Assembly (NCBI GenBank): GCA_046297935.1 | Contig: JBKBHA010000008.1 | Location: 62,001-126,000, forward strand | Direction: 5' to 3' | Origin: CAYMZZ01 sp046297935 | GTDB taxonomy: Bacteria; Bacteroidota; Bacteroidia; Chitinophagales; Chitinophagaceae | Length of the DNA stretch: 64,000 nt | In this document: piece by piece, positions 45,378 to 54,185 of the stretch | How positions within the stretch are numbered: the first letter of the stretch is position 1 | How the letters are laid out: each line of letters opens with the position of its first letter | Position numbers and translations under genes: made by a program | The notes under the pieces: generated by a model | What the model saw: only the letters and a program-made list of their open reading frames with translations | Told to the model about the DNA's origin: nothing | Databases searched by the model: none

Positions 45378-45408
45378 CAAATGTAGGCCATTTCGGGAAA
45401 TGGACAAA
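45378..45408 (-). promoter_or_regulatory. gntR promoter, Bacteroidota type
   Basis: On the minus strand TTTG (45408-45405) and TACATTTG (45385-45378) are separated by 19 bases. This matches the TTTG-N19-21-TAnnTTTG consensus. The transcription start should fall inside the palindrome at 45364-45375, so binding there would block initiation. Confidence 0.6.
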
Positions 45409-45498
45409 TTTTTACGGATTTTTTTTGCTCCCCTTCCAGCTCACAATAGTAAATTACCCGCGTGCGCAACCAAACGGGCAACTTTAAAAAAGTTATCC

Positions 45499-45813
45499 AT
45501 GGCGAGCGCACATAACAAACGCCGGCAAAGTCGTGCATACAGAGCGGATTTTTGGGATTACTCATTTTCGGTAGCTTATTTTGTGACCATAAATCTGCTG
45601 AACAGAAGGCCGTTATTTGGAACCATCCGGAAGGGAATAATCACACTTTCATCGCTGGGAAAAATTGCCTTTCATTGCTGGCAAAAACGATTTCATGAAC
45701 GGATCATTCGAAACCGGCGGGAATTAGAGAATGTTCGGCAGGCGCAACGCATGCGTTGCGCCTGCAATGTGATAATGATCACACTCTGCCGATCGGCGGC
45801 TACGTATTTTTGA
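45499..45813 (+). pseudogene. internally deleted REP-associated tyrosine transposase (RAYT)
   Basis: The N-terminal part resembles RAYT/TnpA_REP proteins: FWDYSFSVAYFVTINLLNRRPLFG followed by IRKGIITLSSLGKIAFHCW. The central block with the VVMPNHIHG-like metal motif is missing. The sequence jumps directly to the C-terminal KRFHERIIRNRRELENVRQ stretch. The remaining C-terminal coding is replaced by a palindromic DNA element. The frame remains open, but the protein cannot be active. Similar to known degenerate copies in Bacteroidota genomes. Confidence 0.7.
45738..45797. repeat. palindrome cluster, REP-like
   Basis: A perfect 28-base palindrome (45738-45765, centred on GCATGC) is followed by GTGAT-AATG-ATCAC (45769-45782) and GCCGATCGGC (45788-45797). 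They directly follow the RAYT remnant. RAYT proteins process REP-type hairpins, so these may be the remaining element DNA. They may also block read-through into the small membrane protein gene. Confidence 0.7.
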
Positions 45814-45819
45814 TTCGTT

Positions 45820-46065
45820 ATGAAAAAGATTCTTTCAGGCTGGAATTTCCTGCGGCTGCTGCGTTTGGCTTTGGGTGTTTTGATTTTGATGAACGGTGTG
45901 GCCACGGCACAATGGATTGTAGCCGGATTAGGTGCGCTGTTTGCGGGATTGGCAATTGCCAATATTGGATGTTGCGGTACAGGGGCCTGTTATACCATTC
46001 CATCAAATAAGCAGGAATTGCCCAATAATGATTCGCCGGTAATTTTTGAAGAAATTAAAAAATGA
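45820..46065 (+). CDS. small inner-membrane protein
   Basis: The 81-residue protein has two hydrophobic segments (about 8-30 and 32-52, LALGVLILMNGVATAQWIVAG and LGALFAGLAIANIGCCG) and a short polar tail. It has a CCGTGAC motif after the second segment, reminiscent of small YgaP/DUF2892-like membrane proteins that accompany thiol or rhodanese proteins. It lies 9 bases upstream of trxA and is likely cotranscribed with it. Function is unknown. Confidence 0.7.
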   Translation: MKKILSGWNFLRLLRLALGVLILMNGVATAQWIVAGLGALFAGLAIANIGCCGTGACYTIPSNKQELPNNDSPVIFEEIKK

Positions 46066-46074
46066 AAAAAGAAG

Positions 46075-46374
46075 ATGAACAGTTTTGCCACATTAATCAA
46101 TGGCGATAAGCCGGTGCTGGTTGATTTTTTTGCAACCTGGTGCGGTCCATGCAAAATACAGACGCCTATTCTGGATGAGGTGAAGCAACGGGTGGGTGAT
46201 CAGGCAACGATTATCAAAATCGACGTAGATAAAAATCCGCAGGTGGCCAGTCAATATCAGATCCGCGGCGTGCCTACATTGATGATTTTTAAAAACGGAC
46301 AAATAAAATGGCGACAGTCGGGCGTTTTTCCCGCCAATGAGTTGGAGAGGGTGATTCGCGAAAACCTGTCGTAA
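46075..46374 (+). CDS. trxA: thioredoxin
   Basis: The 99-residue single-domain protein carries the classic WCGPC active site in FFATWCGPCKIQTPILDEV and the cis-Pro loop in IRGVPTLMIFKNGQ. It reduces disulfides in the cytoplasm. No signal peptide is present. The preceding membrane protein and this gene form a small unit ended by a hairpin at 46405. The size and motifs make this secure, although the genome may hold other thioredoxins. Confidence 0.93.
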   Translation: MNSFATLINGDKPVLVDFFATWCGPCKIQTPILDEVKQRVGDQATIIKIDVDKNPQVASQYQIRGVPTLMIFKNGQIKWRQSGVFPANELERVIRENLS

Positions 46375-46404
46375 AACTCGCGTGTGTATATCTGATGTGT
46401 TATG

Positions 46405-46440
46405 GCACGGCTCGCTGTTTTCAGTGGCCGTGCTTTTTTA
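46405..46440 (+). terminator. rho-independent terminator of trxA
   Basis: GCACGGC and GCCGTGC pair around a 15-base loop and are followed by TTTTTTAT. It lies 30 bases beyond the trxA stop. Confidence 0.7.
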
Positions 46441-46538
46441 TGTAGAAAGGCCAGGAGAAGAATCTCCCGGCCGGGCAATGGATCACATGAGGTACGAATA
46501 TGAGGGTACGGATGTCAAAACCCCACCAAAATGAAGAC

Positions 46539-47381
46539 TTAGCCCTCCCGGGGATCCGAAATGATCACCACTTTTTCATCCAGCAAACGGGATATGGGCA
46601 ACGAAACCTTTTGGCCCTGCACACGCAGAATAAAATTGACTGACTCCATCGATTCTATAGTCCCCTCTACATCTGCAATAATGATACGCTGGCCGACAAC
46701 AAAACTCTTTCGGGTATAGAGTCCTGCCACCATATTGCGCAAAATATCTCTTGCGCCCAGCCCGAAAGCAAGTGCAAACGACAGAAATATGGAACCGATA
46801 ATGATGACGAAGTTGGCAGTAACAGCACCTGTATCAATACCCGCCTGCGCCAGCGACGTTATCGTTACCAGAGTCATGATCACGTAAAACACGATTGCAC
46901 TGATCACAGATGACCCTTGCACGCTCAGGGATTGTACACCTGCATGAATAGCCTGCTTCACAAACCCGGCTATGTACAGTCCAACAATAAATATGACAAC
47001 GGCGCTGAATATGCGCGGCAGGTATGCAATTAGCTTCGATAATTCCTGTGTTACTACCTGCCACCCCAGGGTTTCAGAAGCAAAAACTGCAAATAGCAGA
47101 ATGACCGTGAAATAAATGACCTTGCGAGCCATCATAGCCAGGCTCCATTTAGAATCCGGCTGATGCTTCAGATCCTTACCCAATGCACGACCGGTCCACT
47201 CCTCTACCCTGCTTAGCTGGATGCCTTTGAAAACGATATAAGACAGGCTTCGCGCAACCAGCCAGCCAATGAGCATAATCAACAGCGCCATCAGCACGGC
47301 CGGAAGAGCTTCAAAAATACTTCGCCACATGGCAGTGATCGAATCACGAAAACTTATCCCCACCTGATTGAGTTTGTCCAT
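46539..47381 (-). CDS. MscS-like mechanosensitive channel
   Basis: The 280-residue protein has four or more hydrophobic helices (near 25-50, 85-110, 125-145 and 160-220) followed by a short soluble domain. The pore-helix and beta-domain transition is visible in FALAFGLGARDILRNMVAGLYTRKSFVVGQRIII, which parallels the MscS GLGxxxxxxNxxxG motif and the EGTIESMESVNFILR strand. It may relieve osmotic pressure. The N-terminal helices are of the conserved-TM-helix type. The C-terminal cytoplasmic vestibule is short. Confidence 0.8.
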   Translation of the reverse strand: MDKLNQVGISFRDSITAMWRSIFEALPAVLMALLIMLIGWLVARSLSYIVFKGIQLSRVEEWTGRALGKDLKHQPDSKWSLAMMARKVIYFTVILLFAVFASETLGWQVVTQELSKLIAYLPRIFSAVVIFIVGLYIAGFVKQAIHAGVQSLSVQGSSVISAIVFYVIMTLVTITSLAQAGIDTGAVTANFVIIIGSIFLSFALAFGLGARDILRNMVAGLYTRKSFVVGQRIIIADVEGTIESMESVNFILRVQGQKVSLPISRLLDEKVVIISDPREG

Positions 47382-47439
47382 AACAGTTAGCGTTTTGATG
47401 AAAAAATGGCAAGATCATTCGGTAAACAAACAGCAGATA

Positions 47440-47643
47440 CTACTGGTCGCTTCCGCTTTCTTTTTTTCCGGCATCGGTTAAAAAAATATTCTGCACGGTG
47501 GCCGCATATTTCAGCGAAAACAGATCTGCTATCTCGGCAAAAAACCGGATATAACCGATATCGCGCATCACAGAATTCTTTAACCGGCCGGGCACATCGC
47601 GCTGGCTCGACAACTGCTTGAAAGGATTACTGATTGGTGTCAT
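47440..47643 (-). CDS. small protein coupled to the ECF sigma gene
   Basis: The 67-residue protein begins inside the 3' end of the sigma factor gene (17-base overlap), so translation is probably coupled. It has a single soluble helical region (DVPGRLKNSVMRDIGYIRFFAEIADLFSLKYAATV). This fits the small proteins often encoded after such sigma genes in Bacteroidota. I know no function. It is too short and lacks a membrane helix for a standard anti-sigma factor, so that role is doubtful. Confidence 0.6.
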   Translation of the reverse strand: MTPISNPFKQLSSQRDVPGRLKNSVMRDIGYIRFFAEIADLFSLKYAATVQNIFLTDAGKKESGSDQ

Positions 47644-48196
47644 GATAGTCCTGTTTTAATTGTGCAACTAATTCGGCAACCCGGGCTTTGGCACGCTTGA
47701 TTCGCATTTTCACCGCGCTTTCGCCCAGGTTCAATGCCTCCTGAATGTCTTTAATGCTCATATCGTCCTGATACTTCATCAGCAGTATCATCTTTTCTTC
47801 GGCGGAAATTTCCTGAAGAGCTTTTTCCAAATGCATCACCCTCAGCTGAAGAAAGTCTTCGTCGGCCACTTCGTTCGGTTGAGGCATTTGATCATAGTCT
47901 GGCAACTCGGCCAACTGTTTGCGCGACCGTAAATGACTAATGCAGAAATTATAGGTAATAGAATAAAGCCAGGTGGAAAATTGCGACTGCTTTTTGAATT
48001 GTTTCAAACCCAGAAAAGCCTTTACGAAAATGTCATGCGCCACATCTTCGGCCTCGCTTGGTTCCTTCACAAACAGAAGGCATTTATTATACACAGCTTT
48101 TGAATGCCGGTCATACAGCATACCGAACCAGTGAGGATCGTTCGAACGATTGATTCGCTCTATCAGCTCCAAATCCGTCATTGCGTCGTTCGTCAT
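47627..48196 (-). CDS. ECF-type RNA polymerase sigma factor
   Basis: The 189-residue sigma-70 family protein has region 2 (about 20-90, FGMLYDRHSKAVYNKCLLF and VAHDIFVKAFLGLKQFK) and region 4 (about 130-180, EISAEEKMILLMKYQDDMSIKDIQEALNLGESAVKMRIKRA). Length and domains match an ECF sigma factor. No membrane anti-sigma gene follows, only the small coupled protein. Its regulon is not evident. Upstream 180 bases contain no recognisable consensus. Confidence 0.92.
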   Translation of the reverse strand: MTNDAMTDLELIERINRSNDPHWFGMLYDRHSKAVYNKCLLFVKEPSEAEDVAHDIFVKAFLGLKQFKKQSQFSTWLYSITYNFCISHLRSRKQLAELPDYDQMPQPNEVADEDFLQLRVMHLEKALQEISAEEKMILLMKYQDDMSIKDIQEALNLGESAVKMRIKRAKARVAELVAQLKQDYHDTNQ

Positions 48197-48379
48197 GTTA
48201 AATCAGACTCTTTGCAACCTTAGACGAGCTGCTTTCAAAAAGTCACAGGCTGACAGAAAAAAACAGTTGTTCAACGGCATTTATTTACCGCACACAGACG
48301 TAAACGGAAACAGGTAGGTTGCTATAATTGAAAAATAAAAAAAGTCAAACGTTTGCATTTGACATAGATCAAAGAAAGC

Positions 48380-48796
48380 TCAGGTAAATGGCAACAGATC
48401 CGGTTCTATCCAAACCTGGCGCGATTGCGGGTCCTGAACCAGTTGCGGACTGTAGTGTGTAAACAATAGTTCTTTGAACCGGGTATTCAGTCGGGGAAAT
48501 GCTTCGATAAAGCGGGGAAATTCGGCATCCGGCATTTGCTGATAGAAATGCCAGACCATTCGCACAGCAGCAACCGTAAGTGTGTGATGGTACTTCTGTT
48601 CCGCAGCATGCACGCGTGTATAATTTTTCAATTGCTCGCAAACGATTTCGATCGCTCCCTCGAGGCCCAGTTGTTGTACATGAATCCATGCAAGTCGTAA
48701 ATGCGCTTCATGAGTAAATAGAGCCGGGGGGAGTTCGGCGTTGGCAAAAGCCTGCTCAAATTCCCTGTCTGAAAGTTGTAAATGATGTTCAAGCAT
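48380..48796 (-). CDS. conserved protein of unknown function
   Basis: I start at MLEHHLQLSDREFEQ (48796). The 138-residue protein is helical and contains a FTHEAHLRLAWIHVQQLG motif and an HHTLTVAAVRMVWHFY stretch with spaced His residues. This kind of His/Glu-patterned helical protein occurs in other bacteria, but I cannot name a function. It stands alone, divergent from the Gfo/Idh/MocA gene. Confidence 0.6.
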   Translation of the reverse strand: MLEHHLQLSDREFEQAFANAELPPALFTHEAHLRLAWIHVQQLGLEGAIEIVCEQLKNYTRVHAAEQKYHHTLTVAAVRMVWHFYQQMPDAEFPRFIEAFPRLNTRFKELLFTHYSPQLVQDPQSRQVWIEPDLLPFT

Positions 48797-48889
48797 GGCT
48801 ATTTTGGTTTGTTTAGCGATAAACGCCAAAATTACCTTTTTACGTGGGGCCTGGAAATACCCTAATTTAGGGAACTCAATTATACTTCT

Positions 48890-50017
48890 ATGAAATGGCC
48901 AATACTCATGCTTATTTACCTGGCACAGTTGTCAACCATTCCTGTTTTTGCCGATGCGCGTATAGATAAACCTCTGCGCGTAGCGGTGGTTGGCCTGGTA
49001 CATACGCATGTACATTGGATCCTGGGCCGCGAAAATCGGGGCGACATCGAAATTGTTGGCATTGCTGAACCGAACCGGCAACTGGCCGAAGCCTATTCAA
49101 AGCAGCATGGTTATGATATGAAGCTGGTTTATTCGACGATGGAGGAAATGATCGAAAAAACCAAACCCGAGGCCGTGCTGGCGTTTAACAGTATATACGA
49201 TCATCTGAAGACCGTGGAATACTGTGCACCCCGTGGCATACATGTAATGGTGGAAAAGCCATTGGCAGTAAGCCATGAACATGCGCAGAAAATGCTGGCC
49301 CTGGCGCGCAAGCATAATATTCACCTGCTCACCAACTATGAAACCAGTTGGTATGGCAGCAACGAACTGGCCGCGAAAATGATACTAAACGAAAACAAAA
49401 TTGGTGAGCTTCGCAAAATAGTATTTCATACCGGTCATCCCGGTCCTATTGAAATTGGCTGCAATGCCGAATTTCTGGAGTGGCTAACTGATCCTGTACT
49501 GAATGGCGGCGGCGCCATTACCGATTTTGGATGCTATGGTGCAAATGTGGCTACCTGGCTGATGAAAGGCGAAGCACCATTAACAGTTACAGCCATCACC
49601 CAGCAAATAAAACCCGACAAGTACCCAAAGGTCGACGACGAAGCCACGATCATTCTCACCTATCCCAAAACTCAGGTAATCATTGAAGCCTCCTGGAACT
49701 GGCCCTTCAGTCGTAAGGATATGGAAGTGTATGGCAGCAACGGCAGCATTTTCTGTGTCGATGGCTCCCGCATGCTGATCGGCGCTAACAACAAGCCACC
49801 CACCGATAGCCTTCAGGCGCCTGCGCTCCCTTCGGAACGAAACGATCCGTTTGTGTATTTTGCCAATGTCGTGCGCGGCAAGATCAAGCCCCTACCCTAC
49901 GACTTTTCCACTCCGGAAAACAATGAACGGGTGATGCAGATTCTGGAGGCCGCTAAACTATCAGCGAAAAGCGGAAAGGCAGTGGAATGGAAAACGATGT
50001 TTCCATCTGGTAACTGA
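48890..50017 (+). CDS. Gfo/Idh/MocA-family oxidoreductase
   Basis: The 375-residue protein has a signal-peptide-like N-terminus (about 1-22) and an NAD(P)-binding Rossmann region (VAVVGLVHTHVHWILG, then IVGIAEPNRQLAE). The family motif appears as GIHVMVEKPLAVSHEHA, with the EKP Lys. The second domain carries GGAITDFGCYGANVATWLM with catalytic-side Asp/His-type residues. Substrate is unknown. It acts on sugars or cyclic polyols in the family. It ends one base before the convergent amidohydrolase gene. Confidence 0.85.
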   Translation: MKWPILMLIYLAQLSTIPVFADARIDKPLRVAVVGLVHTHVHWILGRENRGDIEIVGIAEPNRQLAEAYSKQHGYDMKLVYSTMEEMIEKTKPEAVLAFNSIYDHLKTVEYCAPRGIHVMVEKPLAVSHEHAQKMLALARKHNIHLLTNYETSWYGSNELAAKMILNENKIGELRKIVFHTGHPGPIEIGCNAEFLEWLTDPVLNGGGAITDFGCYGANVATWLMKGEAPLTVTAITQQIKPDKYPKVDDEATIILTYPKTQVIIEASWNWPFSRKDMEVYGSNGSIFCVDGSRMLIGANNKPPTDSLQAPALPSERNDPFVYFANVVRGKIKPLPYDFSTPENNERVMQILEAAKLSAKSGKAVEWKTMFPSGN

Positions 50018-50018
50018 G

Positions 50019-51380
50019 TTATTTCACCAGTTTCTTCATCTCCTGCGCAATGTATTCTTTGGGCATCCAGTTGGTGCCCATCATTACCCCTTCTATTTTG
50101 CTGGTGTTATTGATATCAATCAGCGGATTAGCGCTCAGCAGGATCAGATCGCTCACCGCACCTACTTTGATGACGCCGATATCCGGCCGCTCGAGGAATT
50201 TTCCAACATTTGCTGTTCCCGACATTAATGCCTCATAGGTTGTAAGGCCTGCACCAACCAGGTATTTCAGTTCATGGTGTAGCGAAAAGCCGGGTACATT
50301 AAAAACCTGTGGCGCGTCGGAACCCAGCAATAAGGGTACCCCGTAGCGGCTACAGGCCCTTATCAGGTCTCGACGCAATTTAACAAACTGGTTGACTGCC
50401 GCTTCGTCGTATCCGGGACCTGATTGCAGGTTATTCTTCGAGCTCTCCCATTGATCCAGTGTTTTTGAGCTCATGTATTTCATTTCAGGTGCACTGCGAA
50501 GTGTGGCAGCACTTGCGCCAGGAGAAAACCAGCGCTCCGCCAATGCCTGCGTGGGTACTACCCAAATATTTTTATCTTTCAACGCCTTCATCAGTCTGGG
50601 GATTCGGCTGCTATCGGCATATTTTGCTACGTTCAGTCCAAATATGCCCGCTTCCTGCTCCGGAATATTTTCAATGCCCGGAACCAGGCTTTCCACAAAT
50701 CCGTCGAGGTGATCAATGCTGGCGTATCCTGCATCAATAGCGCGCCAGACCCCTACGTCGTACGACACATGTCCGGCAAAAGGAATACCTACTTCGTGCG
50801 CAGCAGCCGCTATTGAATCAAACTTCGCCACCGACAGACCAGGATGCAGTTTCAGAAAGTCGTAACCTGCCTTTTTTTGTTCCCTTACCATGGCCGCTCC
50901 ACGAGCCGGTGAGCTTACACTATTTCCGTTGATAGAAGGGCCCGAAGTATAAAAACGCGGTCCCAAAATTTCGCCGCTCGCAATTTTGCTCCGCAACTCA
51001 AGATGCCTCGGATGCCCCAGCATGCCGCGAATGGTTGTTACTCCATTAAAGGCAAAGAGCAGCAGGATGTCCTTCATGGGTTCCAGCTCGTCGACCGGCG
51101 GTACATGTGCATGCATTTCTGCCAGGCCTGGCATCAGGAATTTGCCAGTGCCATCGATATAAATGGGAGGCTCTTTGAATTTTATCCGTGGTTGTCCCAA
51201 ATGCGTGATGCGGCCATCACGAATCACCACCGTCTGTTTCTCCAGCATCTTCCCGCTGCCATCCATGGTAAGCACATTTACATTGCTGATGACGATGGCC
51301 TGCTGGCGGTTGTTGGCAATTTGCTGTGCCGAGGCGCTTAGACCAATTAGCAGCAGAAGCGCGAAAATTGTCTTTTGCAT
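50019..51380 (-). CDS. exported amidohydrolase
   Basis: I start at MQKTIFALLLLIGLSASAQ (51380), which gives a clear signal peptide. The 453-residue protein has the imidazolonepropionase/amidohydrolase layout: a small beta domain around VVIRDGRITHLG, the metal motif MPGLAEMHAHVPP (HxH), the His in IPFAGHVSYD, another His in IDHLDGFVES and the Asp in LLGSDAPQVFN. Substrate is unknown; exported members hydrolyse N-acyl or cyclic amides. It is convergent with the oxidoreductase. Confidence 0.85.
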   Translation of the reverse strand: MQKTIFALLLLIGLSASAQQIANNRQQAIVISNVNVLTMDGSGKMLEKQTVVIRDGRITHLGQPRIKFKEPPIYIDGTGKFLMPGLAEMHAHVPPVDELEPMKDILLLFAFNGVTTIRGMLGHPRHLELRSKIASGEILGPRFYTSGPSINGNSVSSPARGAAMVREQKKAGYDFLKLHPGLSVAKFDSIAAAAHEVGIPFAGHVSYDVGVWRAIDAGYASIDHLDGFVESLVPGIENIPEQEAGIFGLNVAKYADSSRIPRLMKALKDKNIWVVPTQALAERWFSPGASAATLRSAPEMKYMSSKTLDQWESSKNNLQSGPGYDEAAVNQFVKLRRDLIRACSRYGVPLLLGSDAPQVFNVPGFSLHHELKYLVGAGLTTYEALMSGTANVGKFLERPDIGVIKVGAVSDLILLSANPLIDINNTSKIEGVMMGTNWMPKEYIAQEMKKLVK

Positions 51381-51565
51381 AAAAAGCGGTTGAATGGGGA
51401 CCACAGTAAGTTCGGTAAAAAGACGAGACTTATTACAGCAAAAGCGGTAAGCGGCTCGTCTAACAGATAGCCGGTTAATGCACTCTTTCGGGTTTGGTTA
51501 TGCGTTATCAGCATGATCGCATTTTGAAGACACACAATTGAGTATCATCAAAATACCCGGTATTG

Positions 51566-52291
51566 CTACACTTTTACTCCAAACAAATATCCTACCGCTC
51601 CTGATAGTAGCATAGCTATGGTACCCCAAATAGAGATGCGGAGAATGGCTTTCGGAACATTCGACCCGCCCGTTTTTGCGGCGGTGGCTCCCAGTATCAT
51701 TAAAAAGACGATGGTGAATCCGTACAACCAGTACTCCATCGTTTTAACCGGAGCCAGTAGCACCACCATCAGCGGCAGTAGTCCGCCCACGGTAAACGAT
51801 GCTCCCGACGCCAATGCCGCCTGGATCGGTTTGGCCTGGCTGATTTCGTTGATGCCCAGTTCATCCCGCACGTGTGCGGCCAGTGCATCTTTTTCCGTGA
51901 GTTCGATGGCCACCTGGCGAGCCGTTTCTTTTTTCAGACCACGCTGCTCATATATCTGCGCCAAAATTTCCAACTCCTGCTCAGGCATTTCTTCCAGCTC
52001 CATTTTCTCCCGTTCAATATCTGCCTTCTCCGTATCCGTTTGCGAACTTACCGACACATATTCACCAGCCGCCATCGACAAGGCACCTGCTACCAGTCCT
52101 GCCACTGTAGCAAGCAAAATCGGCGCTCTTGTGCTACTGGCCGCCGCCACACCAATTGCCAAACTTGAAATGGAAATAATTCCATCGTTCGCACCCAGCA
52201 CTGCCGCCCGGAGCCAATTGCTTCGGTGGATATAGTGCGGTTCGAGATAATTGTCGAGGGTTATCGGCGATATTTGCTTCGGCTCTGGCAT
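51566..52291 (-). CDS. VIT1/CCC1-type iron/manganese transporter
   Basis: The 241-residue membrane protein has five predicted helices. The N-terminal motif WLRAAVLGANDGIISISSLAIGVAAA is the VIT1 signature, and SMAAGEYVSVSSQTDTEKADIEREK is its cytoplasmic metal-binding helical region with spaced Glu. Members export or store Fe2+ or Mn2+. It lies just before the element's left boundary and is probably part of the host chromosome. Confidence 0.92.
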   Translation of the reverse strand: MPEPKQISPITLDNYLEPHYIHRSNWLRAAVLGANDGIISISSLAIGVAAASSTRAPILLATVAGLVAGALSMAAGEYVSVSSQTDTEKADIEREKMELEEMPEQELEILAQIYEQRGLKKETARQVAIELTEKDALAAHVRDELGINEISQAKPIQAALASGASFTVGGLLPLMVVLLAPVKTMEYWLYGFTIVFLMILGATAAKTGGSNVPKAILRISIWGTIAMLLSGAVGYLFGVKV

Positions 52292-52414
52292 GAACTAAAG
52301 TTACGGGGAAGTTGGCTTAGGTTGAAGCATTCCTATTGTACCATCGCGACTGCTCATCAGTCAACTGCTTTCCATTATGATTGCCGGATCTCAACGCAAT
52401 TAGTTGGTTCAAAT

Positions 52415-52446
52415 AAAAAAGCCCCACTATAAAGTGGAGCTTTTTT
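52415..52446. terminator. terminator hairpin abutting attL
   Basis: GCCCCACT and AGTGGAGC (one mismatch) pair around ATAA and are flanked by AAAAAA and TTTTTT. The last T runs straight into the left direct repeat. The hairpin can work in both directions. Confidence 0.7.
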
Positions 52447-52460
52447 GCGGACCGGACGGG
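52446..52460 (+). other. left attachment site candidate (attL core)
   Basis: TGCGGACCGGACGGG occurs here and again in the same orientation at 63582-63596, 11,136 bases away. It is 151 bases before the integrase start. The complement CCCGTCCGGTCCGCA resembles a tRNA 3' end, a common integrase target, but no complete tRNA is visible at this flank. Confidence 0.7.
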
Positions 52461-52560
52461 CGGGTCATTGGGTTTACATAGCTTGACAGAACGTTACACA
52501 TCTCGCTATTAAATGACTGTTTTTCAAATTATTGCAACAATTTATATGATTTCCAAATCT

Positions 52561-52568
52561 TAACTTTG
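52561..52568 (+). promoter_or_regulatory. predicted -7 box of the integrase
   Basis: TAACTTTG matches TAnnTTTG, 43 bases before the integrase ATG. No good -33 TTTG is at the right spacing. Between it and the ATG lies TCGACAAAAAATCGAC, also relevant to the right flank at 63641-63664. Confidence 0.4.
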
Positions 52569-52610
52569 CAATGAGTAACAATTTATTTTTCGACAAAAAA
52601 TCGACTAATT

Positions 52611-53921
52611 ATGTTGTTACCAATTCGTTTAATCTGCAGCTCCAAAAAAATGAGGACTGATGGAACAAGCTTAGTGTTCATCCAGTATTGCTTCAGTTCC
52701 GGTAAAAAGACACTTCTAAATACGGGAATCCCGATTCCTCCAGGTTACTGGAACAAGAAACTTCAGCGGGTATCTGAAAACTTACCCCAGGAATATGGCA
52801 AATCGTCCTTACTTAATAAGGAACTTCATCGGCAGTTAAGGCTGGCAGAGGATATCATAAATTATGGTTTTGAGCACGGTAAAGACTCCGTCAAATTTGC
52901 AAAGGAGGTTTTTAGACCTGATTTTGAATTGTCAAGCCTCAGGTCTCTCGAAGTGAATACTGGTTTTAATCCGCTGAACACAAACCTTTATTACCAATTT
53001 GAAGCCTATATAGAGTCAAAAAAAGATAGAGTGGCGGGCTCAACCCTGAACGTATACAATGAGGTTAAGCGCTATCTGATGGCCTATGAAGAATATTCCA
53101 AAGGAAAAATAACCTTTGATTGTTTTGACCTAAACTTCTATGACGATTTTACCCGCTTTCTTACCTATGAATACCGGTCATACAGGTACAAAAAAAATGA
53201 AACAAAAGGGCTTAAAGTGAATACAATCGGCAAAGCAATTAAGCATTTACGTCTTTTCCTGAATGATCGAATCCGAAGGAAAATTATCCCTCCAATGGAT
53301 CTCTCCATGTTCAGGTCAATGGAGGAACTGTCCGATGCAATATATCTTACCAACACAGAGATCGAAAAGATTGCCAGTACAGAGTTATCAGGCAATGCGC
53401 TGCTGGAGGCTCATAAGGATTTATTTGTCCTCGGCTGCCTGACTGGTCTTCGTTTTTCCGACTTTTCAACCCTTCAGTCAAATGATGTCAGGAATAAAAC
53501 CCTCTATATCAAACAGCAGAAGTCTGGTCATTGGGTAGTCGTGCCTTTAAGGGAAAGAGCGGAGTATATACTGCGCCAGAAATTTCAATATTTAGTACCT
53601 GTAGTATCCAATTCTGAATTTAATGCCAGTCTGAAAGTAATTGGCAGGCTGGCTGGTATTGACGAGCCTATTAGGTTCTCTCATAGAAAGGGAAATAAAG
53701 CTGTTTCTATCACCAAGCCAAAATATGAATGGATTACATCCCATACATGCCGGAGATCATTTTGTACCAACGAATTCCTGGCGGGAACTCCTGCAGAACT
53801 CATTATGAAAATCAGCGGACATAAAAGTCTGAAAGATTTTTATAGATACATAAAGGTAACTCCTGAACAAGCGGCAGAAAAGATCAAGGAAATATGGGCT
53901 TGCCGGGGAGAGCTTAAATAA
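52611..53921 (+). CDS. tyrosine recombinase (phage-type integrase)
   Basis: The 436-residue integrase has an N-terminal arm-binding-like domain (about 10-110), a core-binding SAM-like region (about 125-225) and a catalytic domain. Catalytic residues are seen as Arg281 in LTGLRFSDF, His378 and Arg381 in HTCRRSF, His404 in ISGHKSL and the nucleophile Tyr413 in FYRYIKV. It is transcribed inward from the left direct repeat and should integrate and excise the element. The layout is that of Bacteroidota integrases. No excisionase or mobilisation gene is seen. Confidence 0.95.
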   Translation: MLLPIRLICSSKKMRTDGTSLVFIQYCFSSGKKTLLNTGIPIPPGYWNKKLQRVSENLPQEYGKSSLLNKELHRQLRLAEDIINYGFEHGKDSVKFAKEVFRPDFELSSLRSLEVNTGFNPLNTNLYYQFEAYIESKKDRVAGSTLNVYNEVKRYLMAYEEYSKGKITFDCFDLNFYDDFTRFLTYEYRSYRYKKNETKGLKVNTIGKAIKHLRLFLNDRIRRKIIPPMDLSMFRSMEELSDAIYLTNTEIEKIASTELSGNALLEAHKDLFVLGCLTGLRFSDFSTLQSNDVRNKTLYIKQQKSGHWVVVPLRERAEYILRQKFQYLVPVVSNSEFNASLKVIGRLAGIDEPIRFSHRKGNKAVSITKPKYEWITSHTCRRSFCTNEFLAGTPAELIMKISGHKSLKDFYRYIKVTPEQAAEKIKEIWACRGELK

Positions 53922-54185
53922 TAATAGATTATCTTATTAGCTACGCGGTAAAATCTTTTGGTAAAGGATTGATAATCATTTTGTTTTAGCGTCTGATCTA
54001 TTAGAGTTAAGATAGCTGATTACAATTAATTTCAATAGAGTAAGTACGTTTGTAGACAAAAGAAATCATTATCGGTTATGTTTCCAAAAAGGATATCCAG
54101 ATTGATCGAATATGAAATAATGGCGATTTCTCAATGACTTATGAAACTCATTTAAATGTTCAGCGTATTAGAATAAATTAGAAAA
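53922..54185. other. intergenic gap before the STAND gene
   Basis: The gap is strongly A+T-rich, with no credible coding frame. Its only clear signal is the -7-like box at 54045. It probably holds the promoter of the STAND gene and the end of integrase transcription. Confidence 0.45.
54045..54052 (+). promoter_or_regulatory. predicted -7 box of the STAND gene
   Basis: TACGTTTG matches TAnnTTTG. It would leave a leader of about 125 bases. A -33 match is weak. Confidence 0.35.

Noticed and set aside
52446..52470. tRNA gene at the left boundary
   Set aside because: Only a 15-base segment resembles a tRNA 3' end. No D-arm, anticodon arm or acceptor partner can be found on either flank.
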